From NCBI GenBank assembly GCA_030630445.1, contig DAOVNC010000209.1:1-6488 (forward strand): 6,488 nt of DNA. Reading direction: 5' to 3'. Of this stretch, positions 1 to 5,320 are shown piece after piece; position 1 is the stretch's first letter, and each line of letters starts with the position of its first letter. The stretch comes from Kiritimatiellales bacterium (lineage in GTDB: Bacteria; Verrucomicrobiota; Kiritimatiellia; Kiritimatiellales; Pontiellaceae). The notes beneath the pieces are model-generated. The model made no database searches and was not told the DNA's origin. It was given only the letters and a program-made list of their open reading frames with translations. The position numbers and the translations under genes are program-made.

Positions 1-495
1 CTCCAGCTCGAAGATGTTCTCGGCGTCCAGAAAGAGATGGGCCAAAGCTGCATGGCCGCCGCCCGTCCCATGAAGCTCGCCGACACACACTTCATCACCG
101 CGGGTCTCCCGGACGATATCCAGCTCGGCACCGGCATGAGCTTTGTCTTCCAGTCTTCGGACGCTGCGGAAGTACTCTCCGTTTCGGATCTCGGCCATGT
201 GCAGCTTTCGGCAAATTCCTTTGCCCAGGGCCGCGGGGTCTATCTTTCCGAACTGCCCTACAACCTCGACAACGCACGGCTGTTGCTGCGCGCCATCGCA
301 TGGGCCGCCGGCAAGGAAGATTCCCTCGACACCGGGGTATGCGACAATCCGAACACGGACTGCGCCCACTATGTTGAAGCCGGATGCACCGCCATTGCAA
401 ACCATACGGCGGAGCCTCAGACCACGAGCTTCGTCGATGACCAAGGCTCTTGCCAAATCCTCGACCTTAAGCCGTACGAGTTGACTTGGCTCTAG
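1..495 (+). CDS. GH112 phosphorylase (galacto-N-biose/lacto-N-biose or galactosyl-rhamnose type), C-terminal fragment
   Basis: The frame is open from base 1, so this is the last 164 residues of a longer protein; GH112 enzymes are usually about 700-750 residues. They phosphorolyse beta-1,3-galactosyl-N-acetylhexosamine (or beta-1,4-galactosyl-rhamnose) to galactose 1-phosphate plus the free acceptor sugar, normally in the cytoplasm. What is seen is the end of the central domain and the C-terminal beta-domain: LGVQKEMG (fragment residues 7-14), ADTHFI (27-32), a stretch with GRGVYLSELPYN (77-88) followed by NARLLLRAIAWAAG, and a terminal strand ending LKPYELTWL. This matches, from memory, the family pattern GRAVYISGLPYS...NSRLLYRAILW and the short beta-domain that closes GH112 proteins. 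The catalytic barrel lies upstream, outside the window, so GNB/LNB and galactosyl-rhamnose specificity cannot be told apart. The next gene starts 42 bp downstream; no clear terminator is visible. Confidence 0.8.
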   Translation, partial: LQLEDVLGVQKEMGQSCMAAARPMKLADTHFITAGLPDDIQLGTGMSFVFQSSDAAEVLSVSDLGHVQLSANSFAQGRGVYLSELPYNLDNARLLLRAIAWAAGKEDSLDTGVCDNPNTDCAHYVEAGCTAIANHTAEPQTTSFVDDQGSCQILDLKPYELTWL

Positions 496-537
496 GTTCG
501 GGAGTTTCAAAACACATAAACCAGAGGGTCGATCTAA

Positions 538-1125
538 ATGACTGTTATTTCTGCAGCCATTCTCTTGTTCGTAGTCATGGATCCGTTCGGGAACATGCCG
601 CTCTTTCTCAGCGTGCTGGATACGGTGCCGGAGGAGCGGCGGAAGCGGGTGCTCGCGCGCGAGTTGTTGATTGCCCTGTTCATTCTTGTCGCATGCCTCT
701 TCATTGGCCCCCGCTTTTTGGCGGCCCTTCAGATTTCCGCGCCATCTCTCCGTATCGCCGGCGGAATTATCCTGTTTTTGATTGCGATCAAGATGGTGTT
801 TGGCGGCACCGAGCAAATGTTCAAGGACGTGCCGGACGGCGAGCCCCTGATTGTTCCGCTGGCCGTGCCCTACGTCGCCGGACCCTCCGCAACCGCGACC
901 ATTCTTCTCCTGGTGGGACAAGAGCCGGGCCGGTGGCCCGAATGGCTGCTCGCACTCGTTTTGGCGTGGGGAGCCAGTGCTTTCTTCCTTTCGTTTTCAA
1001 CGAAAATCGCAGCCGTTCTGGGGAAAAGGGTGTTGTGCGCGATCGAGCGCCTGATGGGCCTCATGCTCACCGCAATTTCCATCGAGATGCTTCTCAACGG
1101 CATTTGCACCGTCTTTGAGCATTGA
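538..1125 (+). CDS. MarC/YhgN family (UPF0056) integral membrane protein
   Basis: A 195-residue, very hydrophobic protein with about six predicted transmembrane helices, the usual length for the family. Family hallmarks are visible in order: MDPFGNMPLF (residues 14-23), RELLIAL (41-47), GGIILFLIAIKMVF (75-88), EPLIVPLAVPYVAGP (102-116) and ERLMGL (170-175). These resemble E. coli YhgN more than MarC itself. The family is in the inner membrane; its substrate is not established, and the old link of MarC to multiple antibiotic resistance was not upheld. The ATG at 538 is preceded by GAGGG at 524-528 with 9 bases of spacing, and the protein begins directly with the first helix as expected. It lies 42 bp after the GH112 gene on the same strand, so co-transcription is possible, but no functional link is apparent. 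Confidence 0.93.
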   Translation: MTVISAAILLFVVMDPFGNMPLFLSVLDTVPEERRKRVLARELLIALFILVACLFIGPRFLAALQISAPSLRIAGGIILFLIAIKMVFGGTEQMFKDVPDGEPLIVPLAVPYVAGPSATATILLLVGQEPGRWPEWLLALVLAWGASAFFLSFSTKIAAVLGKRVLCAIERLMGLMLTAISIEMLLNGICTVFEH

Positions 1126-1206
1126 CCATTCTAGCGGTTGGAGCCAGTCGACTCGTACTGCGCCGAAGCCGGAAGAGCAAGAGAGTGCTGAACTCAGCGT
1201 CGGTGG

Positions 1207-1250
1207 GCAGGCTGGAAGCCTGCGATACGTACCGCCGCCATCTTGGCGGC
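1207..1250. repeat. Twin short hairpins (REP-like intergenic element)
   Basis: Two perfect inverted repeats lie 10 bp apart in the 153-bp spacer after the marC-like gene. Hairpin 1 is GCAGGCT/AGCCTGC (1207-1213 and 1217-1223) with loop GGA. Hairpin 2 is GCCGCCA/TGGCGGC (1234-1240 and 1244-1250) with loop TCT. Neither is followed by a T-run, so a classical intrinsic terminator is not supported, although the pair could slow or end transcription. Two tandem GC-rich stems with 3-base loops resemble repetitive extragenic palindromes. Only this copy is in the window, so repetition is an inference. Confidence 0.6.
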
Positions 1251-1278
1251 AATGGGGCAAAAGCAACCGGAAAGAAAT

Positions 1279-1854
1279 ATGAGAAGCAACGTAAACGTAC
1301 CGCGAGGCCTGAAAGACCAAGTAGATCGGGAGCTGGAGTCGGGGGAGCGGATCCAATGGATCGGGATGCCGCGGGCGCGATTCTTCACGCCGGGATCAAC
1401 AGGTGCCTTTCTATTTGCCATTCCCTGGACGGCGTTTGCCATATTCTGGATCTGCGGGGCATCGGGTTTCCAGATGCCTGATTTCAGAAACGGCGCAGGA
1501 CTATTTCCCTTGTTTGGTGTGCCGTTTGTGCTCATTGGAATCGGTATGTTATCGACGCCTTTGTGGACCTACAGAAAGGCTTTCAAAACCGTCTATGCGA
1601 TCACTGATCGCCGGGCCATCACTTTTGATGGCGGCCGTTCGACCACGGTCCGGAGCTACCCGCCGGAAAAGCTGCAGGATATTTATCGAAAAGAGAAAAA
1701 GGATGGATCGGGCGACGTCGTGATTGTCCGCAGTGCATGGCGTGATTCCGACGGCGACCGACGCTCGGAAGAGCTCGGCTTCCTGCGAATCGAAAATCCC
1801 AAGGAAGTGGAGAGTCTGCTCAATGAGCTGGCCGGCACACACCTGTCTAATTAA
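1279..1854 (+). CDS. Two-helix membrane protein with PH-like cytoplasmic domain
   Basis: A protein of 191 residues. The N-terminal part has a W-x-G motif (QWIGMPRARFF, residues 26-36). Two hydrophobic helices follow (about 42-63 and 75-96), then TVYAITDRRAI (104-114), a charged beta-rich segment (115-172) and a short C-terminal helix. The order W-x-G, helix pair, then (Y)xxTxxR is typical of bacterial membrane-anchored PH-like proteins (YdbT/DUF2244-like organisation); the exact family is not certain. The frame extends back to a TTG at 1243, but that lies inside a hairpin. The ATG at 1279 has GGAAAG at 1269-1274 with 4 bases of spacing and gives a sensible N-terminus, so I chose it. It is probably an inner-membrane protein; no reaction is inferred. 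The CD225-like gene follows 90 bp downstream on the same strand. Confidence 0.72.
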   Translation: MRSNVNVPRGLKDQVDRELESGERIQWIGMPRARFFTPGSTGAFLFAIPWTAFAIFWICGASGFQMPDFRNGAGLFPLFGVPFVLIGIGMLSTPLWTYRKAFKTVYAITDRRAITFDGGRSTTVRSYPPEKLQDIYRKEKKDGSGDVVIVRSAWRDSDGDRRSEELGFLRIENPKEVESLLNELAGTHLSN

Positions 1855-1944
1855 CGGACCTGCTGAAATATTCATCCAGCCATTGCCTTTTTTCTCGGCA
1901 GGCTTTAACGTTTCGCTACATTTAACCATCGAAAGGGAAATACC

Positions 1945-2217
1945 ATGAGTGGACAGGAAAATATACCGAACTATCTTTGGCAGTCGATTGTGGTCACGCT
2001 GCTGTGCTGCCTTCCGCTGGGGATCCCGGCGATTGTCTTTGCAGCCAAGGTAAATGGACTGGTTACCGCAGGACAGATCGAGGAAGCAAAAGCGGCGTCG
2101 TCCAAAGCTAAAATGTGGTGCTGGCTCAGCTTTGGGATTGGTATCGTGGTAATCATTACACAGGTCATCCTTCAGTTTGGCGCCATCATGCTGGCGGCTG
2201 GAGTTGAAGGATATTGA
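1945..2217 (+). CDS. CD225/dispanin (IFITM-like) family small membrane protein
   Basis: A 90-residue protein with the CD225 layout: NIPNYLWQSI (residues 6-15), a first membrane segment containing CCLPLGIPAIVFAAKVNGL (21-39), an amphipathic loop with AGQIEEAKAASSKAK (42-56), and a second helix (about 57-85) starting MWCW. The double cysteine, the AAKVNGL stretch and the A-x-x-SxKAKxWC pattern are diagnostic. Bacterial members are about this size, consist of little more than the two helices, and have no proven function; the animal IFITM relatives stiffen membranes and block virus entry. The ATG at 1945 has AAAGGG at 1932-1937, 7 bases upstream. The end of this gene carries the ribosome binding site of the following DUF2752 gene, so the two are very likely one transcription and translation unit. 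Confidence 0.92.
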   Translation: MSGQENIPNYLWQSIVVTLLCCLPLGIPAIVFAAKVNGLVTAGQIEEAKAASSKAKMWCWLSFGIGIVVIITQVILQFGAIMLAAGVEGY

Positions 2218-2222
2218 TCCGA

Positions 2223-2621
2223 ATGCGATGCGGGCTTAAAAACCTGATAGTCGTTGTCCTTGTCGGGGCAGCGGCTTTTTTTCTGTGGATGGTTCATCCG
2301 GAGGAGAACGGGTTCATTCCTCGCTGCCTCTTTCTGCAAGGCACCGGGTTCCACTGCCCCGGTTGCGGCTCCCTGCGCGCCATTCATTATTTACTTCAAG
2401 GCGAGCTGGCCCAGGCTTGGGCCATGAACCCTCTCACTGTGCTCCTGCTGCCTGTCTTGCTGGTTGTGGCGAGTGCCGAACTGTTCTTCCATCGCTACGA
2501 TCTGGCGCATCGGATCCGCCCTCGCTGGATCTGGTTGCTGCTTGTCGTGTTCCTGCTGTTGGGCGTCCTACGGAACCTGCCCGTTTATCCGTTCTCGTTG
2601 CTGGCCCCTCACCACGTATAA
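2223..2621 (+). CDS. DUF2752 family membrane protein
   Basis: A 132-residue protein with three likely transmembrane helices (about 7-24, 68-88 and 102-117). The DUF2752 signature is clear: C35, then TGFHCPGCGSLRAIHYLLQG (residues 41-60), NPL (69-71) and LRNLP (116-120). The paired cysteines of CPGCG together with C35 could bind a metal or form a disulfide; the family's role is unknown. A TTG at 2214 is in frame but leaves only 2 bases to the GAAGGA at 2206-2211. The ATG at 2223, with 11 bases of spacing, is the better start. It follows the CD225 gene after 5 bp. CD225 and DUF2752 genes are, to my recollection, frequent neighbours in other bacteria, which suggests a joint membrane function. 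Confidence 0.9.
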   Translation: MRCGLKNLIVVVLVGAAAFFLWMVHPEENGFIPRCLFLQGTGFHCPGCGSLRAIHYLLQGELAQAWAMNPLTVLLLPVLLVVASAELFFHRYDLAHRIRPRWIWLLLVVFLLLGVLRNLPVYPFSLLAPHHV

Positions 2622-2721
2622 TGCTCAGGCATCTGGGTGCTGCGTTCCTGAGTTTAGGTTTTCTCGCTCGTGGCGGAATGGGCCGTGGGATTGGTTGAGA
2701 TGCCCGCGCTGCGGTTCTTTA

Positions 2722-2794
2722 TGCCGCATTCCGAATAGGGATTTGTTCCGTCCGAATTTGTTCCGTCCGAATTTGTTCCCATAGGGATGCGGCA
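2722..2794. repeat. 15-bp tandem repeat flanked by an inverted repeat in a convergent spacer
   Basis: The 175-bp spacer between the converging DUF2752 and AraC-type genes holds a tandem repeat with 15-bp unit ATTTGTTCCGTCCGA: full copies at 2741-2755 and 2756-2770, and a partial third copy (ATTTGTTCC) at 2771-2779. An 8-bp inverted repeat, TGCCGCAT (2722-2729) and ATGCGGCA (2787-2794), brackets it. The flanking arms might form a long-loop stem acting as a two-way terminator, but no stem with a T-run is present, so that role is weak. Read as protein on the + strand the unit encodes a repeated LFRPN pentapeptide at the end of a short frame. Confidence 0.7.
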
Positions 2795-2796
2795 AT

Positions 2797-3576
2797 CTAT
2801 GCGGTGTCCGTATTGCGGTTATGTAGGCGCCATTGTTGAGGTGAAAGGTCGTATACATGCTTGAACTGCCGCGAAAAACTGAAAATATCGTTGTAGGATA
2901 GGGTATCCGCAATCTCACTGATAGACAGGTCGGTTTCCAGCAGGAGGTTGCTCGCCCTTGCCAGCAGGTGGGCTCGCCGAAAAGCGGCGGGTGGCATTCC
3001 CTCTTCGTGGCGGAAACGAGTGCGAAATGAGACATAGCTCATTCCCAGTTTGGCGGCCACCTTCTCTGGTGAAAGAAAACTGCCTGTAAGCAGTTCACGT
3101 GCTTGCTGAAGCCAGTCCTGATGGATCATGCCGGAACATAGCCCGGCAGCAAGAATCGGCGGAAGCGCAAGCACGGTTTGCTCATAGCTTTTCTCGCTCC
3201 AGATCGATGCGAAGTCAATCCATTGGCGACGAAGTGCAGCGGCATCCGCCACTTGAATACAAGCCGGTTGTTCCCCCAGGCTTGCGACGATCAGATCGTA
3301 CATATGCGGTGGCGACAGGAAAAACAGTTGCTGGCCATCCGGCGAATCGAACTGTTGGGTTACCGCTTTTCCGGGGCGGCGCTGTATCAACGATCCTGGC
3401 CGCAACTCAAAATGCTCTCCATTGGATTCGTCAATCAGGGTTCCCCGCCCCTTAAGGATCAATACCTGCACATAATGCGGCACCATGAAGTTGGAGCGGC
3501 TAATCTCGCCCTGTTCCTGGAGGAGCAGGAAAAGCAAACGTGGCTCGTACCCAATTTGGTGTAAATAGACTTTCAT
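2797..3576 (-). CDS. AraC-family transcriptional regulator
   Basis: A 259-residue protein of typical AraC-family length. The N-terminal half (about 10-110) is a cupin-like sensor domain, with VQVLILKGRGTL (36-47) and LRPGSLIQRRPGK (58-70). The C-terminal about 100 residues are the DNA-binding domain with two helix-turn-helix units: SPEKVAAKLGMSYVSFRTRF (169-188) and SISEIADTLSYNDIFSFSRQ (218-237), then FKHVYDLSPQQWR, the usual AraC signature ending. Such proteins commonly sense a sugar and activate a neighbouring catabolic gene. It lies divergently 149 bp from the sulfatase, so the sulfatase/GH97 genes are its likely targets. I chose the ATG at 3574-3576; a TTG nine codons upstream (3601-3603) is in frame, and neither start has a strong ribosome binding site. 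Two direct repeats next to the start suggest autoregulation. Confidence 0.93.
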   Translation of the reverse strand: MKVYLHQIGYEPRLLFLLLQEQGEISRSNFMVPHYVQVLILKGRGTLIDESNGEHFELRPGSLIQRRPGKAVTQQFDSPDGQQLFFLSPPHMYDLIVASLGEQPACIQVADAAALRRQWIDFASIWSEKSYEQTVLALPPILAAGLCSGMIHQDWLQQARELLTGSFLSPEKVAAKLGMSYVSFRTRFRHEEGMPPAAFRRAHLLARASNLLLETDLSISEIADTLSYNDIFSFSRQFKHVYDLSPQQWRLHNRNTDTA

Positions 3577-3611
3577 ATCAAAAATGGTAAATGAATATAT
3601 CAAAAATACTA
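3575..3611. promoter_or_regulatory. Candidate AraC-type operator: two direct repeats 22 bp apart
   Basis: ATATCAAAAATGGTA (3575-3589) and ATATCAAAAATACTA (3597-3611) match at 13 of 15 positions, with the first 11 identical, and their starts are 22 bp apart. Two directly repeated half-sites about two helical turns apart are how AraC-family dimers usually bind (compare araI1/I2). The pair sits in the divergent spacer and its first copy overlaps the start codon of the regulator gene, as expected for autorepression combined with activation of the sulfatase. A shorter match (ATATCAA) occurs at 3705-3711. The binding protein is inferred from position only. Confidence 0.55.
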
Positions 3612-3655
3612 TTCCCGAGCGAAAGTAATTCCGTATATATCTTCATATGCCGCAT

Positions 3656-3719
3656 AAAGGAGCATGTTATGCTTCTAGCTAGCAGTAACAAAAAAGACAA
3701 ACATATATCAACCATGGAG
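3656..3719 (+). promoter_or_regulatory. Sulfatase leader with two ribosome binding sites and a hairpin
   Basis: AAAGGAG (3656-3662) is the strongest Shine-Dalgarno match here and lies 6 bases before an ATG at 3669 that is in frame with the sulfatase. A second site, GGAG (3716-3719), lies 6 bases before the ATG at 3726. Between them is a stem: TGTTATGCT (3665-3673) pairs with AGCAGTAACA (3681-3690) with one bulged G (3685) and a 7-base loop. The hairpin includes the first ATG and starts 3 bases after the strong site, so it could hide that start. No convincing -35/-10 pair was identified. Confidence 0.45.
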
Positions 3720-3725
3720 CAAATA

Positions 3726-5237
3726 ATGAAGCGATACCTGCTTATATTCGGGCTGACCTTGCTGGTGACTTGCGGGATCAACGCCCAGATGTCCGGTGCG
3801 GAAACCACAGAGGGCCGACGACCCAATATTTTGTGGATCTTTTTGGAAGACACTTCTCCATACTTTGGATGCTACGGCGATGAAATCAACAAGGGCCACA
3901 CTCCGACGATTGATAAAATGGCCAAGGAGGGCGTATTGTTTGAGCGGTGCTACATGCCCGCACCGGTTTGTTCCCCATGCCGCTCGGCGCTGATTGTTGG
4001 CGTGATGCAGACCACCACCGGAACCCACCAGCATCGTTCGGCGCGCAGCACGCCGCAACGGGACGAAGATCCGAAAAACCTTTATCCGCTTCCTGCACCC
4101 TACAAGCCCGTCCCGCAACTCATGAAAGAGGCGGGTTACCACACGTTTAATGCGGGCAAGGATGACTACAACTTTACCTATGACCGCCGAAACCTCTATA
4201 GCTCCGGAAATCCGGAAAACTATCAATATCCCTACAACGGCTGGCAGGGCTGGTTCGGGAAAGGTTCATGGAACGATCGGAAGGATAAGGATCAGCCCTG
4301 GTTCGGGCAAATCATGTTGTGGGGCGGCAAGAGCAATGCCAAGAAATTGCCGAAGAGCGAAACGCTGCCTTCGGGTTCCGTCGAACTCCCTCCCTATTTC
4401 CCGGACACCCCGGTCTTCCAGCGCGACTGGACGCACCACTGGAATGCCTGCCGCTATGCCGATATCGAGGTTCAAGCCATTTTGGACAACCTCGAAAAAG
4501 ATGGTGAACTTGAAAATACAATCGTCTTTTTCTTCTCCGACCATGGCGACAACCGCTCCCTGCGCCACAAGCAGTTTTGCTACGAAGGCGGCGTTCAGGT
4601 TCCGTTGGTCATCACGGGTCCCGGCATCCCGAAGGGGGTTGAGCGTCCGGAGATCATGACGGGCCTCGACATCAGCGCCACCACGCTGGCGCTGGCGGGC
4701 ATCGAGCTTCCCGACTACCTCGACGGGCAGGACCTCTTTGGCGACGACTACAAGGTTCGCGAGTTTGTGGTTTCCGCCCGCGACCGTTGCGACTACACGA
4801 TCGACCGCATCCGCACCATCCGGACCGATCAGTATCGCTACATCCGCAACTATTTCCCCAACCGCACCCTCCTGCAACCGGGCTACCGCGACGGGCATGA
4901 TACGGTCAAGGATCTCAAGCGTCTGCATGAAGAGGGCAAGTTGACCGAGTTGCAGGATGACATCTTCTTCGGGGTTCGTCCGGTAGAGGAACTCTACGAC
5001 ATCGCCGAGGATCCACATCAGATCAATAACCTTGCCCTCGATCCTAGATTCAAGGACGAGCTGGTTCGGCACCGGGCCATCCTTGATAAATGGATTAAGG
5101 AGACGGATGACAAAGGGCAATATCCCGAAAGCGACGGCGAGATGAGAACGCAGGTTCGTTTCTGGCGCGGTCGGACGGTTAACCCGGAGTTCGATAAATA
5201 CGAAGCAGAGTTGGAGTCAGAGGGAAACAGGAAATAG
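3726..5237 (+). CDS. Secreted S1-family sulfatase (formylglycine-dependent arylsulfatase-like)
   Basis: A 503-residue protein, typical for family S1. Residues 1-20 (MKRYLLIFGLTLLVTCGINA) form a signal peptide, so it acts outside the cytoplasm. The catalytic core starts at PNILWIFLEDTSP (34-46), with E41/D42 at the first metal-site position. The formylglycine signature is CSPCR at 82-86, with Cys82 as the residue to be oxidised; the second cysteine (85) is a variation on the usual CSPSR. FFFSDHG (268-274) provides the other metal-binding Asp-His, and GYHTFNAGKDDY (137-148) carries the active-site Lys145. The C-terminal subdomain is recognisable from VEELYDIAEDPHQINNLA. It would hydrolyse a sulfate ester on a sugar or aryl group and needs a formylglycine-generating or anSME-type maturase encoded elsewhere. 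The polysaccharide is unknown. The ATG at 3669, giving 19 more residues, is an alternative start; the frame reaches back to an ATG at 3591. It is divergent from the AraC gene and followed by the GH97 gene. Confidence 0.94.
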   Translation: MKRYLLIFGLTLLVTCGINAQMSGAETTEGRRPNILWIFLEDTSPYFGCYGDEINKGHTPTIDKMAKEGVLFERCYMPAPVCSPCRSALIVGVMQTTTGTHQHRSARSTPQRDEDPKNLYPLPAPYKPVPQLMKEAGYHTFNAGKDDYNFTYDRRNLYSSGNPENYQYPYNGWQGWFGKGSWNDRKDKDQPWFGQIMLWGGKSNAKKLPKSETLPSGSVELPPYFPDTPVFQRDWTHHWNACRYADIEVQAILDNLEKDGELENTIVFFFSDHGDNRSLRHKQFCYEGGVQVPLVITGPGIPKGVERPEIMTGLDISATTLALAGIELPDYLDGQDLFGDDYKVREFVVSARDRCDYTIDRIRTIRTDQYRYIRNYFPNRTLLQPGYRDGHDTVKDLKRLHEEGKLTELQDDIFFGVRPVEELYDIAEDPHQINNLALDPRFKDELVRHRAILDKWIKETDDKGQYPESDGEMRTQVRFWRGRTVNPEFDKYEAELESEGNRK

Positions 5238-5248
5238 GTAGGATTTTT

Positions 5249-5300
5249 ACCACGGAATACACTGAATACACGGAAGCTGGACGGTCGAATTTTCCGTGGT
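5249..5300. repeat. Inverted repeat with internal GAATACAC duplication
   Basis: ACCACGGAA (5249-5257) is the exact reverse complement of TTCCGTGGT (5292-5300), enclosing a 34-base loop. Inside are two copies of GAATACAC (5255-5262 and 5264-5271), giving the string ACCACGGAATACACTGAATACACGGAA. From memory, very similar strings occur as scattered intergenic repeats in many environmental bacterial genomes. It lies 12 bp after the sulfatase stop and 9 bp before the GH97 ribosome binding site. Whether it stops transcription between the two genes cannot be judged; there is no T-run after the stem. Confidence 0.65.
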
Positions 5301-5320
5301 TGATAAACAAGGAGATAATG

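Noticed and set aside
486..1118. 210-codon open frame overlapping the marC-like gene on the same strand
   Set aside because: It runs in another frame across a clearly conserved membrane protein, is arginine-rich without hydrophobic pattern, and shows no recognisable motif.
1859..1902. CCTGC/GCAGG inverted repeat after the PH-like gene as a terminator
   Set aside because: Only 5 bp of stem with a 34-base loop and no T-run after it; could easily be chance.
1945..2621. CD225-DUF2752 pair as a phage-defence system
   Set aside because: The animal IFITM likeness is suggestive, but nothing nearby (nuclease, toxin, sensor, phage gene) supports a defence role.
2624..2652. CTCAGG/CCTGAG inverted repeat after the DUF2752 gene as a terminator
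   Set aside because: A 6-bp stem with a 17-base loop and only a weak T-rich stretch downstream; not enough to call.
3591..3725. N-terminal extension of the sulfatase from the ATG at 3591
   Set aside because: It has no ribosome binding site, reads through the AT-rich divergent spacer with the operator-like repeats, and would place 45 residues before the signal peptide.
4266..5120. 284-codon open frame antisense to the sulfatase
   Set aside because: It mirrors GC-biased codons of a well-conserved gene and has no motif or ribosome binding site of its own.
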